Source: CAZABC01 sp964483405 (GTDB taxonomy: Bacteria; Chloroflexota; Limnocylindria; Limnocylindrales; CSP1-4). From it: DNA of 64,000 nucleotides. A program made the translations under genes and the position numbers. The stretch spans positions 183,715 to 247,714 of the forward strand of contig CAZABC010000002.1 of assembly GCA_964483405.1 (NCBI GenBank), written 5' to 3'. Positions within the stretch are counted from its first letter, which is position 1. Each line of letters opens with the position of its first letter. The notes beneath the pieces are model-generated. The model was given only the letters and a program-made list of their open reading frames with translations. It did not search any database and had not been told where the DNA came from. This document shows, piece after piece, positions 16,418-24,238 of this stretch.

Positions 16418-16603
16418 TCAGCGCCGTGCGAGCACCCAGGCGACGATCGCCAGTCCGACGAATGCGGCGATCAGGAACAGCGGGAACGGCAGCACGTCGG
16501 TCACGGCGCCGAACGCGCCCTGGACGAGGCTCCGGGCCGCATCGAAGAGCCCCCGGACGAGGCCGGTGATCGCGTCGCCGACGGTGTCGAGGAGCCCGCC
16601 CAT
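16418..16603 (-). CDS. Small membrane protein of unknown function
   Basis: A 61-residue protein. Residues 1-36 look like an amphipathic helix (LLDTVGDAITGLVRGLFDAA), residues 38-58 are one membrane span (PFPLFLIAAFVGLAIVAWVL), and it ends ARR. It lies between a convergent hydrolase gene and thrB on the same strand. The composition and clean hydrophobic segment argue for a real gene rather than a chance frame. No family is recognised. Confidence 0.55.
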   Translation of the reverse strand: MGGLLDTVGDAITGLVRGLFDAARSLVQGAFGAVTDVLPFPLFLIAAFVGLAIVAWVLARR

Positions 16604-16650
16604 GCGGCCAGTCTCGTCCCGTGCGGGGCCTGGCGCAAGCCCGGCGACCG

Positions 16651-17619
16651 TCAGCGACCGGGGACGACCCTGGCGCCCTCGTTCCGCGGCGCCACGATCG
16701 CCACCCGCCCCGGCAGGTCCGCGTCGGCCGAGGCGGCCATGAACGCGGCCTCGACGCGCGACAGCGCCGCCAGGCTGTCGGCGAAGGCGATGACCGTCGA
16801 GCCGCTGCCCGAGAGGCAGGCACCGAGCGCGCCGGCATCGCGGGCGACGCCGAGGAGCCGCGGCAGCTGCGGGAAGACCGTCGCGCGGTACGGCTCGTGG
16901 AGCCGGTCCACGGTGAGCCAGCGCAGGACGTCGCCGCGGCCGGCCGCCAGCCCCGCGACTCCGAGGGCGACGTTGCGGAGGTTCGCCACCGCGTCCGCGT
17001 GCGGGACCTCGGCCGGCAGGATCCGTCGCATCGCGGCGGTCTCGAGCCGTCGCTCGGGGATGAAGACGACGGCCCGCAGGTCGCGCGGGATGTCGAAGCG
17101 GATGGCCTCGACGCCGTCGGGCGTGGAGGCGACGACGACGAAGCCCCCGAGGAGCGCCGGGGCGGCGTTGTCGGGGTGACCCTCGATCTCCGTGGCGAGG
17201 CCGAGGAGCGTCCTCGCGTCGAGCGGCGACCCGAGCAGCGCGTTGCCGGCCACGAGCCCGCCGACCGTCGCCGCGGCCGACGACCCGAGGCCCCGGGCGA
17301 GCGGGATCCGGTTCGTCATCGCGACCCGCCAGCCGGCCCGCTCGGGCGGCTCCCCGCGGGCGGTCCGCAGCGCCGCCACGAGGCCCTGGATGAAGCGGTT
17401 CTGGGCGGTTGCCGGGAGCTCGTCCACGCCGTCGCCCTCGCCCTCGACCGTCAGCTCGACCCCGGCCCGGGTCCAGCCGAGGACCTCGACCTCGATCCGG
17501 TCGGTCAGGTCGAGGGCGACACCCAGGCAGTCGTAGCCGGCGCCGATGTTAGCGCTCGTCGCGGGGACCTCGACGGCGATCCGCCGGCCGTCGATCTCGG
17601 CGAGCCAGGAGCTCACCAT
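16651..17619 (-). CDS. thrB: Homoserine kinase ThrB
   Basis: A 322-residue GHMP kinase that phosphorylates homoserine in threonine synthesis. It shows VPATSANIGAGYDCLGVAL, the ATP loop IPLARGLGSSAAATVGGL, EGHPDNAAPALLGG and the C-terminal LSGSGSTVIAF. The ATG at 17619 follows the thrC stop by 7 bases, so it is the last gene of a hom-thrC-thrB operon transcribed leftward. Length is typical. Confidence 0.95.
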   Translation of the reverse strand: MVSSWLAEIDGRRIAVEVPATSANIGAGYDCLGVALDLTDRIEVEVLGWTRAGVELTVEGEGDGVDELPATAQNRFIQGLVAALRTARGEPPERAGWRVAMTNRIPLARGLGSSAAATVGGLVAGNALLGSPLDARTLLGLATEIEGHPDNAAPALLGGFVVVASTPDGVEAIRFDIPRDLRAVVFIPERRLETAAMRRILPAEVPHADAVANLRNVALGVAGLAAGRGDVLRWLTVDRLHEPYRATVFPQLPRLLGVARDAGALGACLSGSGSTVIAFADSLAALSRVEAAFMAASADADLPGRVAIVAPRNEGARVVPGR

Positions 17620-17626
17620 GGCCGCG

Positions 17627-18697
17627 TCACCATCGCAGGGCCCCCATGACGCCGTCGAGGGTCGCCGGCGCCTCGAGGAGGCCGCCCACCTGGCCCTCGG
17701 CGGTCGTCGGGTCCTTGAGCCCGTTCCCGGTCAGGACGCAGACGACCGTGGCGTCCGACGGCACCTCGCCGGCCGCCGCGGCCTTCCGGACGCCGGCCAG
17801 CGAGGCGGCCGAGGACGGCTCGCAGAAGATCCCCTCGAGGCGGGCGAGGTCGCGGTACGCGGCGAGGATCTCGTCGTCGGTGACCGCGTCGATCCGGCCG
17901 CCCGACTCGTCGCGGGCCGCCGTCGCCTTCGCCCACGACGCCGGGTCGCCGATCCGGATCGCGGTCGCGACCGTCTCCGGCTCGTCGACGGGATGACCGA
18001 GGACGATCGGTGCGGCTCCCGCGGCCTGGAAGCCCCACATCCGGGGAGTCGCGTCGATGAGCCCGGCGGCACGGTAGTCGCGGAAGCCGGCCCAGTAGGC
18101 GCTGATGTTGCCGGCGTTACCGACCGGGATGGCGAGGATGTCAGGCGCCCGGCCGAGGTCGTCGCAGACCTCGAAGGCGCCGGTCTTCTGGCCCTCGAGG
18201 CGGTCGGGGTTGACCGAGTTGACGAGGGTGATCGGATGGCGGTCCTGGTCGGCGAGATCGCGGACGACCCGGAGGGCCTGGTCGAAGTTGCCGTCGACCG
18301 CGACGACGTGGGCGCCGGCGACGAGCGCCTGGACGAGCTTGCCGAGCGCGATCCTGCCCTTCGGCAGGACCACGACGACCTCGATCCCGGCGTGGGCGCC
18401 GTACGCGGCGGCCGAGGCCGAGGTGTTGCCGGTCGAGGCGCAGACGATCGCCTCGGCACCGTGCTGGACCGCCCTGCTGACCGCGACGACCATCCCGCGA
18501 TCCTTGAACGAGCCGGTCGGGTTCGCCCCCTCGACCTTCGCGTAGAGGTCCGCGACGCCGATCGCCTCGCCGAGCCGGCGCAGCGGGACGAGCGGCGTGA
18601 AGCCCTCGCCCAGGCTGACGACCGGGGTCGTCTCGTCGATGGGGAGGAACGGACGGTAGCGGTCGGTCAGGCGCGCGCGGGCGGTTCGGTCGGGCAT
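17627..18697 (-). CDS. thrC: Threonine synthase ThrC
   Basis: A 356-residue PLP enzyme that converts O-phosphohomoserine to threonine. PLP is bound by K65 in GSFKDRGM; CASTGNTSASAAAYGAHAG binds the phosphate, and VGNAGNISAYWAGF and VCVLTGNGLKDP are conserved. It begins with a short N-terminal segment typical of the bacterial short-form enzymes. It lies 13 bases after hom and 7 before thrB. Confidence 0.95.
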   Translation of the reverse strand: MPDRTARARLTDRYRPFLPIDETTPVVSLGEGFTPLVPLRRLGEAIGVADLYAKVEGANPTGSFKDRGMVVAVSRAVQHGAEAIVCASTGNTSASAAAYGAHAGIEVVVVLPKGRIALGKLVQALVAGAHVVAVDGNFDQALRVVRDLADQDRHPITLVNSVNPDRLEGQKTGAFEVCDDLGRAPDILAIPVGNAGNISAYWAGFRDYRAAGLIDATPRMWGFQAAGAAPIVLGHPVDEPETVATAIRIGDPASWAKATAARDESGGRIDAVTDDEILAAYRDLARLEGIFCEPSSAASLAGVRKAAAAGEVPSDATVVCVLTGNGLKDPTTAEGQVGGLLEAPATLDGVMGALRW

Positions 18698-18710
18698 CGG
18701 GTGGTCGCGC

Positions 18711-20000
18711 TCAGTCGTCGCAGGGGTAGAGGGTCATGTCGACGTCCGGCGGCAGGATCGCGGCGAAGGCCGCGCGCGCCTCGTCGAGCGTCGCCGGCTC
18801 GCTCCGGATCGCCGTCCCCTCGTCGAAGCCGACGGTGGCGGCTTCGTCGAGCGCGGCCGGGAGCGCGAGGCTCTCGAGCTCGAGCGCCGGGAGGAACCCG
18901 TACCAGCGGCGCACCCCGGCGAGACCGTCGGCGGCGGCGATGTGGCCGTCCGCCGAGGCCACGGCCGGACCGAGGCCAGCCCACGTGGATCCCAGCCCGC
19001 GGGCCACGGCGAGGATGTCGGCCAGGACGGCGCTGGAGGTCTCCGGACCCCCGGCGCCGGGGCCGGCGATCCGGATCGTGCCGACCGGGTCGGCGTCGAC
19101 CTCGATGCGGTTCATGACGCCGCCCGTCCAGCCGAACGGGCTGTTCGACGGGACGCACGTCGGGAGGACCGTCGCCGTCAGCCGGCCGTCGTCCTCGCGG
19201 GTCGCCGACGCGAGGAGGCGGATCGTCAGCCCGAGCGCCGCGGCGCCCTCGCTCTCGGCGTCGGTGATGCCGGTGATCCCCGGCCGACCCCAGCCGCGGA
19301 CGGTCGCCGGCCGTCGCGCGACCGTTGCCGGGTCGATCCACTCACCGAACGCGAGCCGGGCGAGGATCACTAGCTTGTTGGCGGCGTCGTCGCCCTCGAC
19401 GTCGCCGGTCGGATCGGCCTCGGCGTAGCCGCGCGACTGCGCCTCCTCGAGCGCGTCGGCGTACGGTCGGCCGTCGTCGAACATGAGTGTCAGGATGAAG
19501 TTCGTCGTCCCGTTGACGATGCCCCGGACCCGCCGGATCGCGTTCGCGGCGAGGTCCGTCGCGAGCGGCGAGAGGATCGGGATGCCGCCGCCGACGGCCG
19601 CCTCGAAGCGGAGCGGGGCGTCGCTCGCGCGGGCGAGCGCCTCGAGCTCCGGGCCGTGGTGCGCGACGACGTGCTTGTTCGCGGTGACGACCGGCTTGCC
19701 GGCCGCGAGGGCGGCCCGGATGAGCGTGTGGGCCGGCTCCTCGCCGCCCATCAGCTCGACGACGAGGTCGGTCCCGGGGTCGGCGACGAGGTGGGCGGGC
19801 GCGTCGGTGAGCAGGTGGGCGGGGATGCCCCGGGCGACCGCCGCGTCGATGTCGCGGACCGCCACGCCGGCGATCGCGACCGGCCGGCCGCCCCCGGCGA
19901 CGAGCCGGCTGCCCTGCTCGAGGATGCCGCGGACGACCTCGCGGCCGACGGTGCCGGCGCCGAGGACGGCGGCGTTGAGGGGCGGGCGGTTCGTGAGCAC
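18711..20000 (-). CDS. hom: Homoserine dehydrogenase
   Basis: A 429-residue NAD(P)-dependent enzyme reducing aspartate semialdehyde to homoserine. The Rossmann motif AVLGAGTVGREV is near the start; VTANKHVVAHHG, FEAAVGGGIPIL, VRGIVNGTTNFILTLM and EADPTGDVEGDDAANKL follow, then a C-terminal ACT-like region (about 340-429). I chose the GTG at 20000 because it lies shortly before the Rossmann strand and has GAGGA upstream; a longer in-frame start at 20183 would add 61 residues of implausible sequence and run into trpS. It is the first gene of the threonine operon. Confidence 0.92.
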   Translation of the reverse strand: MLTNRPPLNAAVLGAGTVGREVVRGILEQGSRLVAGGGRPVAIAGVAVRDIDAAVARGIPAHLLTDAPAHLVADPGTDLVVELMGGEEPAHTLIRAALAAGKPVVTANKHVVAHHGPELEALARASDAPLRFEAAVGGGIPILSPLATDLAANAIRRVRGIVNGTTNFILTLMFDDGRPYADALEEAQSRGYAEADPTGDVEGDDAANKLVILARLAFGEWIDPATVARRPATVRGWGRPGITGITDAESEGAAALGLTIRLLASATREDDGRLTATVLPTCVPSNSPFGWTGGVMNRIEVDADPVGTIRIAGPGAGGPETSSAVLADILAVARGLGSTWAGLGPAVASADGHIAAADGLAGVRRWYGFLPALELESLALPAALDEAATVGFDEGTAIRSEPATLDEARAAFAAILPPDVDMTLYPCDD

Positions 20001-20071
20001 CGGTCGGTCCTCGCTCGGGTACGGGTCCGCGGCGGGCGTCCGCGACGCCGGAATGGTAGCGCCCCGTCCGC

Positions 20072-20077
20072 TACACT
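20072..20077 (+). promoter_or_regulatory. -10 box TACACT of trpS, leaderless type
   Basis: TACACT is followed by 8 bases and the trpS ATG at 20086, with no room for a ribosome binding site. The spacing equals that at lysC. Confidence 0.65.
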
Positions 20078-20085
20078 CGCCGGCC

Positions 20086-21078
20086 ATGACCCCCTCCCCT
20101 CCCGCCACCCGGGTTCGCGCCTTCAGCGGCATCCAGCCCTCGGGTGTCGTCCACCTCGGCAACGACCTCGGCGCGATCCGCAACTACGTCCGCCTCCAGG
20201 ACGAGTTCGAGGCGATCTACTGCATCGTCGACTACCACGCCCTGACCAGCACCCACGACGCCGAGGCGCTCCGGGTCCGGACGCGCGAGATGGCCTGCTC
20301 GCTGCTCGCGCTCGGCCTCGACCCCGACCGCTGCGCCCTCTTCGTGCAGAGCCATCGGCCGGAGGTGACCGAGCTGATGTGGCTCTTCGCCACGGTCACC
20401 CCGGTCTCGTGGCTCCAGCGCACGCCGACGTACAAGGAGAAGCGGCAGAGCCAGCCCGACGACGTGAACCACGGCCTGCTGACCTACCCGGTGCTCCAGG
20501 CCGCCGACATCGTCCTGTACAAGGCGTCGGTCGTCCCGGTCGGACGGGACCAGGCGGCGCACCTCGAGCTCTCGCGCGAGATCGCCCGCTCGTTCAACGC
20601 CCGGTACGGCGACACGTTCCCCGAGCCTCAGGCGGCCTACACCGAGGCACCGGTCGTCCTCGGGACCGACGGCGAGCGGAAGATGAGCAAGTCGGTCGGC
20701 AACACGATCGAGATCCTCGCCGAGCCCGACGTCATCCGCCGCCAGATCACGTCGATGGTGACCGACACGCAGCGGATCAAGCGGACCGATCCCGGCCGAC
20801 CCGAGGTCTGCAACGTCTGCCGGCTGCACCGCTTCTTCGGCGACGACTACGAGTCGATCTGGGAGGGCGAGCGGACCGCCCGGACCGGCTGCGTCGACAC
20901 GAAGAAGCTGCTCGCCGAGCGGATCGTCGAGCGGTACGCCGAGGCCCGGGAACGCTACCGCGAGCTCATGGCCGACCCGGCCCGGGTCGACCGGATCCTC
21001 GCCGATGGCGCCGAGCGGGTCCGCCCGATCGCCGAGGCCACGATCGCCGAGGTCCGCGAGAAGACCGGCCTGCGCTAG
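20086..21078 (+). CDS. trpS: Tryptophanyl-tRNA synthetase
   Basis: A 330-residue class I aminoacyl-tRNA synthetase charging tRNA-Trp. SGIQPSGVVHLGN carries the HIGH-type motif (residues 23-26) and KMSKS is at 199-203. VDYHALTSTHD, GLLTYPVLQAADIVLY and VPVGRDQAAHLELSREIA are specific to TrpRS. Length is normal. It has its own leaderless-type promoter and is divergent from hom. No trp operon leader or T-box is visible. Confidence 0.97.
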   Translation: MTPSPPATRVRAFSGIQPSGVVHLGNDLGAIRNYVRLQDEFEAIYCIVDYHALTSTHDAEALRVRTREMACSLLALGLDPDRCALFVQSHRPEVTELMWLFATVTPVSWLQRTPTYKEKRQSQPDDVNHGLLTYPVLQAADIVLYKASVVPVGRDQAAHLELSREIARSFNARYGDTFPEPQAAYTEAPVVLGTDGERKMSKSVGNTIEILAEPDVIRRQITSMVTDTQRIKRTDPGRPEVCNVCRLHRFFGDDYESIWEGERTARTGCVDTKKLLAERIVERYAEARERYRELMADPARVDRILADGAERVRPIAEATIAEVREKTGLR

Positions 21079-21145
21079 CCGCTCCCGTCGGCGGACGGCC
21101 TCCGGGCCGTGACCCACGGGTGACCGACGGGTGAGCGGCGCGCGC

Positions 21146-21151
21146 TACCAT
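21146..21151 (+). promoter_or_regulatory. Possible -10 box TACCAT upstream of the AI-2E-family permease
   Basis: TACCAT lies about 110 bases before the permease ATG, so this would give a conventional leader. No clear -35 is visible. Confidence 0.35.
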
Positions 21152-21260
21152 GACCACAGGGGGAGAGCTGACGTCACCCCCGGGGTGGGCGCGGTCGGCG
21201 CCGGGCCGGCCCAGGCCAGTGCGCACCCGAGCCCGAGCCGCCGCTGGAGACCGACCGTCG

Positions 21261-22529
21261 ATGAACGCCCTCGAGGTCACCCCCCGACAGCGTCGCTGGC
21301 TCGACGCGCTGATCGTCCTGGCGACGGTCATCGCCTTCTTCGTCGCGGCCGGCCTCGTCGGATCGGCGGCCTACGCCTTCGGCGACATCATCATGATCTT
21401 CTTCCTGGCGTGGCTGATCGCGTTCATGGTCGGCCCGCTGGCGAACGGCGTCGTCCGGCTGATCCCGCGCCTGCCGCGCTCGCTCGCCGTCGTCATCGTC
21501 TACACCGGCGTCTTCGTCGTCCTCCTCGGCGTCCTCTTCTTCGTCGCCGACGCGCTCGTCCGCTCGATCAACGACTTCGTGGACCGGCTGCCCGAGGTCA
21601 ACGAGGACCTGGCCGCGCTGCTCGAGCCGATCCAGGAGTGGCTGACGAGCCTCGGGCTGTCCGTCGACATCGAGGCCCAGCTCTCTGAGATCCTCGCGCT
21701 CGTCCAGCAGAACGCGGTCACCCTGCTCGGCCCGCTCCAGGAGGTCGCCGCGGCGGCGATCGGCGTGACCGGCAACCTGCTGATGATCGTCGTCCTGTCG
21801 GTCTACATCGCGATCGACCGCGAGCGGATCGCCGCGTTCCTCGCCCGGCTCGTCCCGCCCCGCTACGGGGAGGAAGCGGCGCTCCTCCAGACGAGCGTAT
21901 ACCGCTCGTTCGGCGGGTTCATCCGTGGCCAGCTGCTCCTCGGCTTCGCCTACGGTCTCATCGCCTTCGTGACCTCGCTCGTCCTCGGGCTCGACTTCAC
22001 CGCGCTGACGTCGCTGACCGTCGGTCTCCTCGTGGCGATCCCGTTCTTCGGCCCGTTCATCGCCTGGGCGCCGCCGGTCCTCGCCGCGATCGTCTCCGAG
22101 CAGGGCGCGATCATCCCGGCCCTGTTCGCCATGGGCGCCGGCTGGTTCGTCGTCATGAACGTCCTGCAGCCGCGGCTGATGGCCGGGTCCGTCGGGCTCC
22201 ACCCGATCGTCGTCCTCGCCTCGGTGATCATCGGCGCGAAGATCGCCGGCATCGCCGGTGCCATCTTCGGGATCCCGATCGCCGCGATCATCAGCGCGTT
22301 CTTCATGCACTACCTCGCCCGCCAGCGGAGCGGCACGGTCACCGAGCGGGCCGCCCGTCGGGTCGAGGATCGCGAGCGTCGGCCGGTCCGCCTGCCGCGC
22401 GAGCCGGCGCCCGGGCTCGATGCCGACATCGAGCCCGACCACGCGGCCGGGGCCGCGCTCGCCTGGACGACCGAGGATCCCGAGCCCGAGCCCGACGCCC
22501 GCGACGCCGGACCGGCGACCGCCGGATGA
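21261..22529 (+). CDS. AI-2E family transporter (PerM/YdiK-like)
   Basis: A 422-residue polytopic membrane protein. Early spans are at roughly 15-75, a coiled amphipathic region at about 105-155, and further spans follow, with the family hallmark LLGFAYGLIAFVTSLVLGLDF and IPFFGPFIAWAPPVLAAIV, then HPIVVLASVIIGAKIAGIAGAIFGIPIAAII. The last 60 residues are a charged cytoplasmic tail. Members export diverse small molecules or ions; the AI-2 label is historical. I chose the ATG at 21261, which follows GGAGA; an earlier ATG at 21150 overlaps the -10 box. It overlaps surE by ATGA. Confidence 0.9.
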   Translation: MNALEVTPRQRRWLDALIVLATVIAFFVAAGLVGSAAYAFGDIIMIFFLAWLIAFMVGPLANGVVRLIPRLPRSLAVVIVYTGVFVVLLGVLFFVADALVRSINDFVDRLPEVNEDLAALLEPIQEWLTSLGLSVDIEAQLSEILALVQQNAVTLLGPLQEVAAAAIGVTGNLLMIVVLSVYIAIDRERIAAFLARLVPPRYGEEAALLQTSVYRSFGGFIRGQLLLGFAYGLIAFVTSLVLGLDFTALTSLTVGLLVAIPFFGPFIAWAPPVLAAIVSEQGAIIPALFAMGAGWFVVMNVLQPRLMAGSVGLHPIVVLASVIIGAKIAGIAGAIFGIPIAAIISAFFMHYLARQRSGTVTERAARRVEDRERRPVRLPREPAPGLDADIEPDHAAGAALAWTTEDPEPEPDARDAGPATAG

Positions 22530-23569
22530 GCGCGCCCGAGCGCCCCGCCCGGGACGCCGCCGACGACGAGCCGGGGGCGACACCGGCCGCGGATCGGGCA
22601 GCGCCGTCGGCGCCCGACATGACCCGCGAGCGGGCGCGGGCCGAGCGGCGCGACCTCGATCGCGAGCACGGCGAGCCGGTCGCCGAGGCGGGGCGCCGGA
22701 TCGGGCGGCCGACCCCCGGCCCCTACGCCCGCCATCGCGTCCGCCGCCGCGAGCGCCAGCCGGGCGCCCGCCCGAGGATCCTCGTCACCAACGACGACGG
22801 CATCGAGTCGCGCGGGCTCCTCGCCCTCAAGCAGGCCCTCGACCAGATCGGCGACGTGACCGTCGTCGCCCCGGACACCAACCAGAGCGCCGTCGGCCAC
22901 CAGAAGACGCTGATGCGGCCGCTCCGCGTCCGCGAACGCGTCCTTGGCGACGGCTCGCTCGGGTACTCGATCGATGGCTCGCCCACCGACGCCGTGAGCC
23001 TCGCCTTCCTCGGCTTCTTCGACGAGGGCTGGGACCTCGTCGCGTCGGGGATCAACTACGGGGCGAACCTCGGCGACGACATCACCTACTCGGGGACGGT
23101 CAGCGCGGCGATGGAGGCGGTCATCAACGGCTGCCCGGCGTTCGCCATCTCACAGGAGTACTACGAGCATCCCGACTTCACCCTCGCCGGCCGGGCCGCC
23201 GCGATCGTGGCCCGCAACATCCTCGAGCACGGGCTCGAGCCTGGCGAGCTCGTCAACGTCAACGTGCCGGCCGTCGACGCCGACGGGTGCGAGGGGTTCG
23301 AGGTGACCCGGCTCGGGAAGCGGATCTACCAGGACGAGCTCATCGAGCGGAGGGATCCGCGCGGGATCCCGTACTACTGGATCGGCGGGCCGCCGCCGTC
23401 GGGCCTCGCCCGGAGCGGCACCGACTTCCACGCCGTCGTGAACCGGCGCATCGCCGTCACCCCGATCCACCTCGACCTCACCGGGCTCCGCCTGCTCCGG
23501 CGGCTGCGGTCCTGGTCGTGGGTCCTGGACGACGGAACGGCCGGCGATGCGCCGGCCGTTCACGAGTGA
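22526..23569 (+). CDS. surE: 5'/3'-nucleotidase SurE with long N-terminal extension
   Basis: A 347-residue protein. The SurE core starts at about residue 84: RILVTNDDGIESRGLLAL (metal-binding NDDG at 89-92), VVAPDTNQSAVGH, DGSPTDAVSLAF, ASGINYGANLGDDITYSGTVSAAME. SurE is a metal-dependent phosphatase acting on nucleoside monophosphates. The first 83 residues are highly charged and Arg/Ala/Pro-rich, probably disordered, and not part of the usual 250-residue protein. An internal start near residue 32 (MTRERA) is possible, but the upstream ATG is coupled to the permease gene by ATGA. Confidence 0.92.
   Translation: MSAPERPARDAADDEPGATPAADRAAPSAPDMTRERARAERRDLDREHGEPVAEAGRRIGRPTPGPYARHRVRRRERQPGARPRILVTNDDGIESRGLLALKQALDQIGDVTVVAPDTNQSAVGHQKTLMRPLRVRERVLGDGSLGYSIDGSPTDAVSLAFLGFFDEGWDLVASGINYGANLGDDITYSGTVSAAMEAVINGCPAFAISQEYYEHPDFTLAGRAAAIVARNILEHGLEPGELVNVNVPAVDADGCEGFEVTRLGKRIYQDELIERRDPRGIPYYWIGGPPPSGLARSGTDFHAVVNRRIAVTPIHLDLTGLRLLRRLRSWSWVLDDGTAGDAPAVHE
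23536..23560 (+). terminator. GC hairpin overlapping the end of surE
   Basis: A perfect 10-base inverted repeat (AACGGCCGGC / GCCGGCCGTT) with a 5-base loop, ending 9 bases before the surE stop ends. There is no following T run, so it is only a candidate terminator or 3' stabiliser. Confidence 0.4.
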
Positions 23570-23627
23570 TCCCGGGGCCGCCTTCGGGCGGACGGGCAGC
23601 CCCGCCCGGGTGGTCGCCAGGCGGCGG

Positions 23628-24032
23628 TCAGACCTGCGGCTCCTTGCCGACGCCGAAGGCCGCCTTGACGGACGCGGAGTTCAGGTAGAGCACGATGATC
23701 ACCGGCATGAGCGCCATGCCGAAGGCGATGCCGGACCCCGGGAACTGGAAGAACGCGAGGACGGCCTCGAAGATGGCAAAGCCGGCGACGATCATCGCGA
23801 ACAGCCAGGCCCACGGCTGGAGCGACCAGAGGCCGAAGGCGGCGAGCAGCCAGATGACCCCGGTGCCGATCGCGAGCCAGCCCCAGAGGCCGACCGACTC
23901 GTACGCCGGCAGGTCGCCGAGGATCCCGAACCAGTCGAAGCCGAGCATCCGGGCCCCGATGAGGATTCAGGCGAAGCCGGCCAGGGCGACGAAGAAGCCG
24001 ATGACCGAGATGAGGATGGGCGGGTTCTTCAT
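23628..24032 (-). pseudogene. Small membrane protein gene interrupted by an in-frame TGA
   Basis: From an ATG at 24032 with a strong AGGAGG site the frame reads MKNPPILISVIGFFVALAGFA, then TGA at 23967-23969, then ILIGARMLGFDWFG in the same frame to a stop at 23628. Without the TGA it would be about 134 residues with four membrane spans and would read GFA-W-ILIG, suggesting TGG changed to TGA. Downstream of the stop the reading frame remains clean for 106 residues, including an internal ATG at 23948. It may be a recent nonsense mutation, a sequencing or assembly error, or readthrough. It belongs to a small multi-span family I do not name. Confidence 0.7.
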
Positions 24033-24096
24033 GTGGTCCTCTCCTCCTGTGGCGCCTGACTGCCGTCAAGGGTGCGGCGTTCGGCGCCGGTGGCCC

Positions 24097-24102
24097 ATCG
24101 TA
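24097..24102 (-). promoter_or_regulatory. -10 box TACGAT with palindromic spacer
   Basis: TACGAT on the minus strand lies 64 bases before the ATG at 24032. Immediately upstream, 24104-24121 is a perfect palindrome (CGCGCGTC TC GACGCGCG) that would sit in the -35/-10 spacer, a good place for an operator. Confidence 0.5.
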
Positions 24103-24238
24103 CCGCGCGTCTCGACGCGCGAACGTGACACAGGGCCCGTTCGCGACTACCGTACGGCCCGGGTCCTGGTGCGTCGTCACCCATTCCAGGCGATGCCCCG
24201 CGAGCGGCGGCGGGGCGAAACGGCTCGCGCAGGCACGC

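Noticed and set aside
23967..23969. Selenocysteine or TGA=Trp code
   Set aside because: Most genes here end in TGA with normal lengths, and the residue expected is Trp, not Cys/Sec; no SECIS-like hairpin follows.
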